Origin: Jonesia denitrificans DSM 20603
GTDB taxonomy: Bacteria > Actinomycetota > Actinomycetes > Actinomycetales > Cellulomonadaceae
Assembly (NCBI RefSeq): GCF_000024065.1
Contig: NC_013174.1
Span: forward strand, 558,001-622,000
Length of the DNA: 64,000 nucleotides
Direction: 5' to 3'
The notes under the pieces were generated by a model. The model was not told where the DNA came from. It was given only the letters and a program-made list of their open reading frames with translations, and searched no databases. Below, piece by piece: positions 36,878 to 46,118 of this stretch; within the stretch, counting starts at the first letter, position 1, and each line of letters starts with the position of its first letter. The position numbers were made by a program, and so were the translations under genes.

Positions 36878-38788
36878 ATGATTGATGCTGCCTGGCTCCT
36901 TATCGCCATTCCGCTGCTGAGTGCCGCATTTCTTCTTCTGTCCGGTCGCCGAAGCGACCGTTGGGGACATTGGATTGGTGTGTGTGCCTCTGGAGCGGCG
37001 TTCGTGGTAGGCGCTGTGATCCTTGTTGATCTGCTTGGTCGTGATGCAGGGGACCGGGTGCATGATGTGCACCTGTTCGACTGGATTTCGGCCGGTGACT
37101 TGGTTGTTCATGCTGGATTACGGATCGATCCGCTGTCCATGACGTTCGTCATGCTGGTCACCTGTGTTGGTTCGCTCATTCACGTGTACTCAGTGGCGTA
37201 CATGGAGCATGACGCTGACCGGCGCCGATTCTTCGCTTACTTGAACCTCTTTGTTGCCGCGATGCTCATCCTCGTGCTTGCGGACTCCTACCTGCTGTTG
37301 TTTGTTGGGTGGGAAGGCGTGGGGTTAGCGTCCTACCTGTTGATCGGTTTCTGGAACCACGTGCCGCAGTACGCCACTGCTGCGAAGAAAGCATTCATCA
37401 TGAACCGTGTCGCTGACGTGGGCATGATTGTTGCTCTTGGCGCACTGTTCAGCACATTTGGTGCACTTGATTTTGCGACTGTGGAACAAGCCGCTGGCAC
37501 CGCCAGCGAACCCATCATGACGCTCATCGGGTTGATGCTTCTTGTGGCTGCGTGCGGTAAGTCGGCGCAATTCCCCCTGCAAGCCTGGCTTGGCGATGCG
37601 ATGGCTGGTCCGACCCCCGTGTCTGCGTTGATTCACGCGGCCACGATGGTGACAGCTGGTGTGTACCTCATTGTGCGGTCCGGGCCCGTATACGAGCAGG
37701 CGCCAACAGCGCTGTTGGTTGTTGCCCTGATTGGGGCGATCACGTTGTTGTTCGGGGCGATTGTGGGGTGCGCAAAAGACGACATCAAGAAGGCGCTTGC
37801 TGCGTCAACCATGTCCCAGATCGGGTACATGATGCTGGCTGCTGGGCTTGGGCCCATTGGTTACGCCTTCGCGATCTTCCACTTGCTTACTCACGGGTTC
37901 TTTAAGGCAGGAATGTTCTTGGGGGCGGGGTCAGTCATGCATGGCATGAATGACGATGTCAACATGCGCCACTACGGGAATCTGTCGCGCTTCATGAAGG
38001 TCACCTGGATTACCTTCGGGCTCGGGTGGCTCGCGATTCTTGGGGTGCCACCATTTTCTGGTTTCTGGTCGAAAGACAAGATCATTGAAGCGGCGTTCTC
38101 AGCAGATCACGGTCATGGTTGGCAGCCGTGGGTCTTTGGTTTGGTTGCCCTCTTTGGTGCAGGGCTGACCGCGTTCTACATGTCACGGTTGTTCTTCATG
38201 ACCTTCCATGGCAAGGCACGGTGGGCCACTGAGGAGTCCAGCCCGCTTCCCCAACGTCACCCTCATGAATCGCCACGGCTGATGACGGTCCCCATGATCA
38301 TCCTTGCCCTCGGCTCAGCTGGTCTCGGCTTGTTCTTGGCGTTGGGTGATGGTTTTGTCACGTGGTTGGAACCCACCACGGGTGTACTTGAGCACCATGA
38401 ACCAGTGCTACCGATCCCCGTCATCATGATCTCCACTCTTGTTGTGGTGTTTGTGGGAGCGGCTCTCGCTTGGCGGCAGTATGGTGCATCTGATGTGCCT
38501 ACGACGCCGCCTATCGGGTCACCACTGACACGGGCAGCCCGCCGTGACCTGTACCAAGACGATGTCAACGAGGCGCTGATCATGCGTCCAGGTCAGTACG
38601 CAACACGGACCCTTGTGTACGCGGATAAGAAGGTTCTCGACAACGCTGTGACGGGAACAGCTGGACTTGTTGGCTCCTTCGGGTTGCTCTTGCGCAAGCT
38701 TCAGAACGGACACGTGCGCACATACGCTGCGTACATCATCATCGGCCTCGTCGCGATGCTTCTTGCCCTCGCGCCGTGGTGGAACTGA
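36878..38788 (+). CDS. nuoL: NADH-quinone oxidoreductase subunit L
   Basis: Antiporter-like distal pump subunit, 636 residues with about 16 helices. The conserved [17 protein letters not shown], the broken-helix region [17 protein letters not shown] and [12 protein letters not shown] are present, including the functional Lys and His residues. A charged segment and final C-terminal helix ([17 protein letters not shown]) match the lateral helix HL region. Confidence 0.97.
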   Translation: MIDAAWLLIAIPLLSAAFLLLSGRRSDRWGHWIGVCASGAAFVVGAVILVDLLGRDAGDRVHDVHLFDWISAGDLVVHAGLRIDPLSMTFVMLVTCVGSLIHVYSVAYMEHDADRRRFFAYLNLFVAAMLILVLADSYLLLFVGWEGVGLASYLLIGFWNHVPQYATAAKKAFIMNRVADVGMIVALGALFSTFGALDFATVEQAAGTASEPIMTLIGLMLLVAACGKSAQFPLQAWLGDAMAGPTPVSALIHAATMVTAGVYLIVRSGPVYEQAPTALLVVALIGAITLLFGAIVGCAKDDIKKALAASTMSQIGYMMLAAGLGPIGYAFAIFHLLTHGFFKAGMFLGAGSVMHGMNDDVNMRHYGNLSRFMKVTWITFGLGWLAILGVPPFSGFWSKDKIIEAAFSADHGHGWQPWVFGLVALFGAGLTAFYMSRLFFMTFHGKARWATEESSPLPQRHPHESPRLMTVPMIILALGSAGLGLFLALGDGFVTWLEPTTGVLEHHEPVLPIPVIMISTLVVVFVGAALAWRQYGASDVPTTPPIGSPLTRAARRDLYQDDVNEALIMRPGQYATRTLVYADKKVLDNAVTGTAGLVGSFGLLLRKLQNGHVRTYAAYIIIGLVAMLLALAPWWN

Positions 38789-38800
38789 AGGGAATAACCC

Positions 38801-40324
38801 ATGTCGATCGATTCCCTCCCGCTCATCACGATCACTGCGGCCATCCCGCTGGTTGCTGCCGTGGTGTTGTGGCTCCTGCCTGCAACCGTGGCTCGAGTTG
38901 CGCGCCCCATTGCTTTGACAGCGTCTCTTGTGACGCTTGGAGCCGGTGTCGTGATGGTGGCATCGTTTGATACTAGTCAGTCTGCAACCCATCAATTTGT
39001 AGAAACGTATCGCTGGATTGAGCCTATTGGCGCCTCGTACGCTGTTGGTGTTGATGGGGTGGGCCTTGCACTGGTGATACTGTCAGTTCTTCTTGTGCCG
39101 CTTGTCATCTTGGCGGCGTGGAAGGAACACGGTGGTGTGACGGTTGGTTCGGGCTCGAGGTTGCGTCACTACCTCGCCCTCATTTTGGTACTCGAAACGA
39201 TGATGGTGCTGATCTTCGCGGCCAGAGACGTGTTCTTGTTCTATGTCGTCTTCGAAGCGATGCTCATTCCGGTCTACTTCATGATCGGGCTGTTTGGGCA
39301 CGGGGCTCGCAGGCGTTACGCTGCGATCAAGTTCCTCTTGTTCTCCTTGGTTGGTGGGCTCATCATGCTCATCGCGATGATCGCTTTGTTCATCACCGGG
39401 CCAGGCGGAGCGGAAGGTTTCCTCATCTCATCATTGACTGGTGCGGTGGAAAACCCAACCTTAGAGAAGTGGATCTTCCTCGGGTTCTTCATTCCCTTTG
39501 CCATTAAGGCGCCAATGTTCCCCGTCCACACCTGGCTACCTGACACGGCACAGCACGCCCCGGCAGGAACATCTGTCCTACTGGTTGGCGTTCTTGACAA
39601 GGTCGGGACTTTCGGGATGCTGACGTTGTGTTTGCCACTGTTCCCCAACGCGAGCCAGTGGGCGGCCCCCACCATCATTATCCTCGCACTGATATCGATC
39701 ATTTACGGTGCACTGTTAGCGCTGGGCCAACGCGACCTCATGCGGTTGATTGCTTACACGTCGGTGTCCCACTTTGGGTTCATCGTCTTAGGGATTTTCA
39801 CGTTCTCGTCAGCGGGAATCTCAGGATCTGCGTTCTACATGGTCAACCATGGCCTGTCGACAGGTTTAATGTTCCTGGTCGCTGGCTTCCTCTTCCTGCG
39901 CTCACGGAGCGTGACACCGCAGCACATTGCCGAATATGGGGGAATGCAACGGGTCACTCCTGTTCTCGCCGGGGTGTTCCTGGTTGCAGGTCTGTCCGCA
40001 CTATCAATGCCCGGTCTTTCCACATTTATTTCAGAGATCACCGTGCTCATCGCAGCGTTTGACACTTCTCCTTGGGTTGCTGCTATTGCTGCACTTGGTG
40101 TCATCCTTGCCGCGCTCTATATTCTCTTAACCTACCAACGCATCTTCACAGGGCCGCCGCCTGCCAACACAGAACCAACCGCGGATCTCACTGTCCGCGA
40201 GAAGGTGGTGGCTGCACCCCTGATTGCTGTGATGCTCCTCTTGGGTTTCCTGCCCGGATTAGCTCTTTCCTACCTCAGCGAACCGGCTGATGTCGCTGTC
40301 ACCACTGTGCAAGGAGGCAACTGA
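38801..40324 (+). CDS. nuoM: NADH-quinone oxidoreductase subunit M
   Basis: Antiporter-like pump subunit, 507 residues, about 14 helices. FYVVFEAMLIPVYFMIG carries the conserved Glu of helix 5, FAIKAPMFPVHTWLPDTAQH the conserved Lys, and VGVLDKVGTFGML follows as usual. Twelve bases after nuoL; its stop overlaps nuoN. Confidence 0.97.
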   Translation: MSIDSLPLITITAAIPLVAAVVLWLLPATVARVARPIALTASLVTLGAGVVMVASFDTSQSATHQFVETYRWIEPIGASYAVGVDGVGLALVILSVLLVPLVILAAWKEHGGVTVGSGSRLRHYLALILVLETMMVLIFAARDVFLFYVVFEAMLIPVYFMIGLFGHGARRRYAAIKFLLFSLVGGLIMLIAMIALFITGPGGAEGFLISSLTGAVENPTLEKWIFLGFFIPFAIKAPMFPVHTWLPDTAQHAPAGTSVLLVGVLDKVGTFGMLTLCLPLFPNASQWAAPTIIILALISIIYGALLALGQRDLMRLIAYTSVSHFGFIVLGIFTFSSAGISGSAFYMVNHGLSTGLMFLVAGFLFLRSRSVTPQHIAEYGGMQRVTPVLAGVFLVAGLSALSMPGLSTFISEITVLIAAFDTSPWVAAIAALGVILAALYILLTYQRIFTGPPPANTEPTADLTVREKVVAAPLIAVMLLLGFLPGLALSYLSEPADVAVTTVQGGN

Positions 40325-42111
40325 TGTTCGCCGCTGACCTGCCCATTTTCCAAGCGCCAGTCCTGAACTGGTTTGCGCTCACCCCGTACCTGATCGTTTT
40401 TGGTGCGGCCGTGATTGGTGTGCTGGTGGAAGCTTTCGCGCCAGCACGGTCACGCCGACCCGTGCAGATTGCCTTGTTGCTGGCTGCGCAAATTGCTGCA
40501 CTGATCATGGTTGTCTGGCACGCAGCACGGCTGCAATCATTAACGTCACAGCAAATCGAGCGTGCAGACGTCTTCCCAGCAGGCACCGCGCTGGCTATTG
40601 ACCCGCTCAGCTCGGTCATCCAGGTCATCTTGCTGGTCGCATCGATCTTTGCATCCTTAGTCATGATCGACCGAACCACCGCACACCAGGATCCGTTTGC
40701 TCCCAGTGCAGCGGCAATCCCCGGGTCCCGGTATGAAGAAGACGCCCGGTCACAGGGCATTGAACAAACAGAGGTGTTCCCACTGCTGTTGTTCACGATC
40801 GGTGGGATGCTCGTTTTCCCAGCCGCAGGGGACTGGGTCACCATGTTCGTGGCCCTCGAAGTGTTCTCACTTCCTCTCTATGCACTCACAGCGATGGCTC
40901 GCAGACGCCGGTTACTCTCCCAAGAAGCGTCCTTCAAATACTTCACATTGGGGGCGTTTTCTTCAGCCTTATTCCTCTTCGGTATAGCACTGATGTACGG
41001 GTTCACTCAGTCCATCGACCTGCTTGCGCCCAGTGCAGTGGTTCAACAGGGCGTCGCCAGCGGAACATTCAGTGACAACAGCGTCCTGTACTTCGCTGGA
41101 ATTGCACTGATCCTCGTGGGAATCTTCTTCAAAATTGGTGCCGCACCGTTCCACGCGTGGACCCCAGATGTTTACCAAGGAGCGCCCACCCCCATCACGG
41201 GGTTCATGGCCGCATGTACCAAAATTGCTGCGTTTGGCGTTCTCACGCGCATCCTTATCTTCTGTGTCAATGCGACGACCGAGCAGGTCTTTAACGTCAT
41301 CGCCCCTGTCGTTGCAGGGGTAGCGATCGCGACCATGCTTGTCGGAGCAATCATGGCCATCACCCAAACCAACATGGTGCGGATGCTTGCCTACTCCTCG
41401 ATCGGGCACGCAGGTTTCCTCCTCATTCCGCTCACATCCCTTGGCCCGCATAGTCTTCGAGCATTAGCGTTCTACCTGTTGACCTACTCATTCGCCACAA
41501 TCGGTGCTTTTGCTGTGGTCATGCTCGTGCGGGAACGCACAGCAAGCGGCGAAGTCACCGGCGAAGCGTCACACATCGGCCAGTGGGCTGGACTTGCACG
41601 GCGCTCTCCGTTGCTCGCCGGATCAATGACCATCTTCTTGTTGTCCTTTGCAGGAGTTCCACTCACGGCCGGGTTTATTGCCAAGTTCCAAGCATTCGCG
41701 CCAGCAGTGTACGAACAAGCCTGGCCCGTTGTGATTGTCGCGATCCTCGCATCGGCTATTTCGCTGTTTGTCTACATTCGGCTCATCGTACTCATGTTCT
41801 TTGTTGCCCCAGCTGAAGAACGTGACCAACACAGTGATGCAACCGTACCGTCACCGAACAATGCCGACCCGGCTGAAGTTCCCGACGCACAACTCGCAAG
41901 CAATGACACGCACACCAGTCCGGGTGCCAGGGACGCCCAACGTCTCTCACCAGCTAAGACTGCGGTCATCGATGCTGATGAATCGGTTGGGGTCACCGCT
42001 GTTCAATCCACAGGACCTGCGTTCGCAGTCATTCTTGTTAGCGCAGCACTCACAGTGATTTTGGGAATTATCCCAGGGCCTGTGCTTGATCTCATCGCGT
42101 CCTTGGTGTGA
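40324..42111 (+). CDS. nuoN: NADH-quinone oxidoreductase subunit N with hydrophilic insertion
   Basis: Antiporter-like pump subunit, 595 residues, longer than E. coli NuoN (485). FKIGAAPFHAWTPDVYQG has the conserved Lys; FVALEVFSLPLYAL has the conserved Glu. About 60 hydrophilic residues at roughly 496-560, rich in Asp, Ser and Pro, sit between the penultimate and last helices. Start ATG overlaps the nuoM stop (TGATG). Last gene of the operon. Confidence 0.96.
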   Translation: MFAADLPIFQAPVLNWFALTPYLIVFGAAVIGVLVEAFAPARSRRPVQIALLLAAQIAALIMVVWHAARLQSLTSQQIERADVFPAGTALAIDPLSSVIQVILLVASIFASLVMIDRTTAHQDPFAPSAAAIPGSRYEEDARSQGIEQTEVFPLLLFTIGGMLVFPAAGDWVTMFVALEVFSLPLYALTAMARRRRLLSQEASFKYFTLGAFSSALFLFGIALMYGFTQSIDLLAPSAVVQQGVASGTFSDNSVLYFAGIALILVGIFFKIGAAPFHAWTPDVYQGAPTPITGFMAACTKIAAFGVLTRILIFCVNATTEQVFNVIAPVVAGVAIATMLVGAIMAITQTNMVRMLAYSSIGHAGFLLIPLTSLGPHSLRALAFYLLTYSFATIGAFAVVMLVRERTASGEVTGEASHIGQWAGLARRSPLLAGSMTIFLLSFAGVPLTAGFIAKFQAFAPAVYEQAWPVVIVAILASAISLFVYIRLIVLMFFVAPAEERDQHSDATVPSPNNADPAEVPDAQLASNDTHTSPGARDAQRLSPAKTAVIDADESVGVTAVQSTGPAFAVILVSAALTVILGIIPGPVLDLIASLV

Positions 42112-42179
42112 TCTGGGGCGTTGTCCACGGTCTGGGCCGTCGGCTGCGGTAGATTAGGGAAAGAAACGTCAGAATGTGC

Positions 42180-42211
42180 GACGGACACCTTGCTGCGCGC
42201 GAGGGTCCGTC
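42180..42211 (+). promoter_or_regulatory. Hairpin in the leader of the polyprenyl synthase gene
   Basis: GACGGAC (42180-42186) pairs with GTCCGTC (42205-42211), with two further G-C pairs past a bulged A. It is 35 bp before the start codon and may act as an nuo terminator or as a leader structure; no T run follows. Confidence 0.3.
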
Positions 42212-42246
42212 TCGCGAGTCCGCATCACAAAGGCTAAGTTCAACCT

Positions 42247-43257
42247 GTGACTAACGTATCCCTGGCTCTTCCGCTCGCGGATGAAAAGCTTGCCACCGCA
42301 CTCACTGAGGAGCTCCAGCACGTCGAGGAGCACCTGAGGTCGGCCACATCTCACGCGGACACTGTCGTGAATGAAGCCAGCCAACACCTTGCCAACGCTG
42401 GTGGCAAACGCCTGCGGCCGTTACTCACCCTCCTTGCTGCGCACGTGGGGCAAGGCGTGAACGATGACGTCCGGCAAGCTGCGTTGGTCGTGGAACTCAC
42501 CCACCTTGCTTCTCTCTATCATGATGACGTCATGGATTCCGCGCCGTTACGACGCGGTGCTCCTTCTGCTCATGAGGTGTGGGGAAACTCTGTTGCGATC
42601 CTCACCGGTGATCTCCTTTTCGCGCGGGCATCGCGTCTCGTGGCTAACCTTGGCCCTGAAGCAGTCCACATTCAAGCTGTGACCTTTGAGCGTCTCTGCC
42701 TGGGGCAACTCCACGAAACAATGGGTGTGCGCGACGGCGATGACCCTGTTGAACACTACATTGGGGTCCTCGCCGATAAGACAGCGTCTTTGCTGGCCAC
42801 TTCTGCTTTGCTGGGGGCGAAGTTCGCTGGCGCCGATCACGGTATTCAGCAGGCACTAGCCCGCTACGGTGAAAATGTTGGGGTTGCGTTCCAACTTGCG
42901 GATGACATCATCGATCTCACCTCTGATGGTGACGTGACCGGAAAAACGCAAGGAACTGACTTGCGTGAGCAGGTGCCCACAATGCCCGTTCTTTTGCTCC
43001 GTGCACAGGTTCTGTCCGGGCACGCGAGCCAGGACGACCGTGATCTGTTGGCATTGATTGACTCTGACCTTTCTGACGATGCAGCTCTCGCGGCGGCAGT
43101 TGAGCAGCTCAGGGCACACCGCGTCATTGAACTGACACGCCAGCGGGCAAGTGCCTATGCAGACCAAGCTGTCCGTGAATTAGACAGTCTGCCCGAAGGT
43201 CCTGTTCGGCAAGCTCTGCAGGATTTCGCCCATATTTTGGTGGAACGAACAGCGTAA
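42247..43257 (+). CDS. Polyprenyl diphosphate synthase
   Basis: Trans-prenyl chain elongation enzyme of 336 residues, probably making the menaquinone side chain for MenA. The first Asp-rich motif DDVMD is at residues 93-97 with GGKRLRP upstream; the second, DDIID, is at 219-223. The small residues before the first motif suggest a long-chain product, but chain length cannot be read reliably. GTG start. It follows nuoN by 135 bp in the same direction, tying side-chain synthesis to complex I. Confidence 0.92.
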   Translation: MTNVSLALPLADEKLATALTEELQHVEEHLRSATSHADTVVNEASQHLANAGGKRLRPLLTLLAAHVGQGVNDDVRQAALVVELTHLASLYHDDVMDSAPLRRGAPSAHEVWGNSVAILTGDLLFARASRLVANLGPEAVHIQAVTFERLCLGQLHETMGVRDGDDPVEHYIGVLADKTASLLATSALLGAKFAGADHGIQQALARYGENVGVAFQLADDIIDLTSDGDVTGKTQGTDLREQVPTMPVLLLRAQVLSGHASQDDRDLLALIDSDLSDDAALAAAVEQLRAHRVIELTRQRASAYADQAVRELDSLPEGPVRQALQDFAHILVERTA

Positions 43258-43433
43258 TCGCACCTTTTTCACCCTGTCAGGAGTGTGCTTCACTGTGGTG
43301 CTTCGTGTCAGACGGATAGGATCAGTCAAAGACGCACGTTCAGCGTGTGACGTAACTGTCGACCAGTAGTGGAAGACAGAAGACAGGTCCTCCGTATCGC
43401 GGTGGACGTAGTATGACGTAAGGGCTCAGTGAC

Positions 43434-44567
43434 GTGTTCTCGTACTCCCCGGGTGATCAGATTGCACTCGTTGTCGACCATTTTGCGGTTCTCCTACCGG
43501 GCGATACAAAAACCTCGATCATCCACACCATTTGGGAGCGCTGCTACTCCACGACACATCGCGGGTTGCTGGGTATTTTGCAAGCAGTGACCTCAGCTGT
43601 TGATCCCACGCTGGAAAATCTCCCGGATTTTGTCTTGGTGGAACGACGTGAACATGGCAGGCTCAGCGATGTTCGCATCGCTGTGAGCGGAGACGCAATT
43701 GCCCGCGTCAAGCAAACCAATGACGACGCGATTCATGAGGTATCGGGACGACACATTGCCATGTGGCTTGAACAAGGGTATTCCTCCGTGGAGTTCCTCG
43801 AAATAGGCGAACACCGCGGATCGCAGTCGTATCCCATCGTTTCGGGAGTTGTCCGTTGCTCGGGCCTGATTTGGGAGGCAGAAGTCCCCACGGGAACGTC
43901 CCCTCAATCCAGCCCACTCGCCGTGATTTCTCCACCCAGTGCGCCACTTCACACCATCGATGAGGACCTTGGTCGCACTCTCATCGAAATTCCCGATGAG
44001 TGGTTGAGTGACCACGACGTCGACGAATCACGAGCTGATTACGCCATGGACCAATCTCTCTCGCTCGATGACGTCAACGAGCAGCGAGATGACGCAGAAT
44101 ATCCACCAGCGCATCAACAAGCCGTTGAGCCCGTAGGGGCGGCAACGAGCGCAGGAACAGGGGGTGGTGGATACGCCAGCGCACCAGCCCCGTTCGCAGC
44201 AAGCGCGGCACCACCTCCCATGGTTGGAGCCGGAGTCGTACGGTTTTCCCACGGTGAGGTTGTGGAGTTGGGCAGTCCCATTGTGATCGGACGCCGCCCG
44301 TCACACGACGGTGCAGGGGCACCCGTCACCGCCCGACTAATCTCAGTTCCGAGCCCATCGAAAGACATCTCCCGCAACCACGTCATGATCCGTATCGAAG
44401 CAGGTCACGTCCTTGCTGAGGACCTTGATTCTGTCAATGGGACAGTCCTGCGCCGACGCGGTGAACCCGAGCGAACCTTGCCCGCACGCGAACCGGTACT
44501 AATCCTCAACGATGATGTTGTCGATCTAGGAGATGGCGTCTCGCTCGAGTTCATTGGGGTGAGATGA
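43434..44567 (+). CDS. FHA-domain protein with an uncharacterised N-terminal domain
   Basis: Cytoplasmic protein of 377 residues. About residues 1-155 form an alpha/beta domain I do not recognise (VVDHFAVLLPGD, TIWERCYS, VLVERREHGRLSDVRI). An acidic and Ala/Gly/Pro-rich linker follows to residue 265, and a C-terminal FHA domain covers about 270-377. The phosphothreonine-binding residues are canonical: GRRPSH near 286, SRNH near 313 and SVNGT near 335. It should read threonine phosphorylation by a Ser/Thr kinase encoded elsewhere. GTG start; the next gene holds a second, degenerate FHA domain. Confidence 0.8.
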   Translation: MFSYSPGDQIALVVDHFAVLLPGDTKTSIIHTIWERCYSTTHRGLLGILQAVTSAVDPTLENLPDFVLVERREHGRLSDVRIAVSGDAIARVKQTNDDAIHEVSGRHIAMWLEQGYSSVEFLEIGEHRGSQSYPIVSGVVRCSGLIWEAEVPTGTSPQSSPLAVISPPSAPLHTIDEDLGRTLIEIPDEWLSDHDVDESRADYAMDQSLSLDDVNEQRDDAEYPPAHQQAVEPVGAATSAGTGGGGYASAPAPFAASAAPPPMVGAGVVRFSHGEVVELGSPIVIGRRPSHDGAGAPVTARLISVPSPSKDISRNHVMIRIEAGHVLAEDLDSVNGTVLRRRGEPERTLPAREPVLILNDDVVDLGDGVSLEFIGVR

Positions 44568-44741
44568 TACTTGCCCGGTGCGCTTTATAAGGCGCATACT
44601 CATAACCGACAACTCTGGGAGATGGGGAGATCTCCGCAGAGACCGACGATATCGCGAACACGAGGGTGTTCTTCACCCGCCGGGACAGGTACAGTCATGG
44701 CCTGTACTGTCGCGCGCAACAACAACATGGGAGTCTCCACA

Positions 44742-45446
44742 ATGTCAGCACCGCAGCTGTCGCTTGAGTATTGCGGCGAGTGGTTCCAACCGAACCCCGC
44801 CCAGAACTTCGACATCGGTCGCGAAGGGGACCTCACCATCGACGACAATCCATACCTCCACCGACGCTTTTTGAAGGTGTCGTACCAGGAAGGGATTTGG
44901 TGGTTGTCGAACGTGGGGTCACTGCTTTCAGCGACTGTGTGTGACACCTCAGGCGGCGTTCAATCCTGGCTGTCGCCAGGGAACCGGATTCCCATTGTTT
45001 TCCCTTCCACCACTATTGTCTTTACCGCTGGCCCCACAACGTATGAGCTTTTGGCGCATCTTGAGGGGCAGCAGTACCAAGCCGAGCAGGTTCCTGCTCC
45101 GGAATCTGGCGACCAAACCATTGGAATGATCAACTTCACGCTTAGCCAAAAGCAACTCATCGTCGCTTTGTGCGAACCGATGTTGCGCCGTGAAGGCACA
45201 GGTTTCACCGAGATCCCATCGACTGCAGATGCGGCAAAACGCCTAGGATGGGCCGTGACGCGGTTTAACCGCAAGCTGGATAACGTTTGCGACAAACTTG
45301 ACCGGATGGGTGTGAAGGGGCTGCGAGGCGGACCAAAGCAGCTTGCCACGAACCGGCGTGCACGCCTTGTTGAGTATGCGGTCACAACCCGTCTTGTGAC
45401 GGCTGATGACCTTCCGTTACTTGATATCAAGGATGAGGAAGCCTGA
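44742..45446 (+). CDS. Degenerate FHA domain fused to a helix-turn-helix
   Basis: Protein of 234 residues. Residues 20-105 resemble an FHA fold: FDIGREGD matches the first conserved block, but the Ser-Arg-x-x-His block reads PYLHRRF and the Asn-Gly block reads LSNVGS, so phosphopeptide binding may be altered or lost. Residues about 132-200 look like a winged helix-turn-helix (LSQKQLIVALCEP, then AAKRLGWAVTRFNRKLDNVCDKL), similar in form to response-regulator output domains. ATG 44742 follows GGGAG; the frame is open upstream to 44571. The 174-bp leader holds several small inverted repeats (for example GTACAG/CTGTAC). Function unknown; a transcription factor or adaptor is inferred. Confidence 0.7.
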   Translation: MSAPQLSLEYCGEWFQPNPAQNFDIGREGDLTIDDNPYLHRRFLKVSYQEGIWWLSNVGSLLSATVCDTSGGVQSWLSPGNRIPIVFPSTTIVFTAGPTTYELLAHLEGQQYQAEQVPAPESGDQTIGMINFTLSQKQLIVALCEPMLRREGTGFTEIPSTADAAKRLGWAVTRFNRKLDNVCDKLDRMGVKGLRGGPKQLATNRRARLVEYAVTTRLVTADDLPLLDIKDEEA

Positions 45447-45464
45447 CTGTTACGGTGAGCGTTG

Positions 45465-45962
45465 ATGACGGACAATAGGGGTATGCAGCAAGCACAGTTT
45501 CCGTCACAAGCGTTCCCTGCCTATCCTCGTTTGAGTGTAAATAAACCTGATGGGTGGGTAGAACTCGCGGCGGTCGGGTTGCCCCTTGCACTTGCGGCAG
45601 AGGTGCCCGCTGGTGCTTTTCGACCGAACGTGCTTGTGACCCTGACGCGACACGGAGCAGATTTTCAGGTGGAGCACGCCGTCAAGGACCTGAATAAGCG
45701 GCTCAAGGCATTGACGCGCTTTCGGGAGGAAGAGCGGGTCACTGATCACGCACATGGCGGTGACCGCATTCGGGTACGTGGGCGTTTCGCTGGGGCTCGT
45801 GGTGAAGTGGTCCGGCAAGATGTGAGCGTTGTGGTGATAAACCGTGGACATGTGTATGACGTGGTCGAGATCACGGGTACATGTTCCCTGGCATCAGGTG
45901 ACAATAGAGAGACAGAGATCCGTTCCGTCATTGACTCGCTCGTGGTCACGTGTGACGAGTAG
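45465..45962 (+). CDS. Uncharacterised protein, possibly LpqN/Mog1-PsbP-like
   Basis: Protein of 165 residues, no signal peptide or membrane helix. The pattern of strands (GWVELAA, RPNVLVTLTRHG, RIRVRGRF, RQDVSVVVINRGHVYDVVEITGT) with a final helix carrying IRSVIDSLVV resembles the Mog1/PsbP-like fold of LpqN and DUF1795 proteins, but I cannot confirm it. TTG 45462 or ATG 45465 may start, after GGTGAG. It lies 18 bp after the FHA-HTH gene in the same direction and so is probably part of the same module. Confidence 0.55.
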   Translation: MTDNRGMQQAQFPSQAFPAYPRLSVNKPDGWVELAAVGLPLALAAEVPAGAFRPNVLVTLTRHGADFQVEHAVKDLNKRLKALTRFREEERVTDHAHGGDRIRVRGRFAGARGEVVRQDVSVVVINRGHVYDVVEITGTCSLASGDNRETEIRSVIDSLVVTCDE

Positions 45963-46118
45963 GAGCGGGCTTGGCAGGGCTTCACAAGAGGTTACAACCT
46001 CCCAAGTCCTGAACCGGACATTCCCAAACTGACAGATCCTTGTCAGGGTAGTCCTCAGCAATGAAGACATTCGCGGCGCGCATCTTTGTGCCGCCCACAA
46101 CGGAAGGCGCACATCTCC

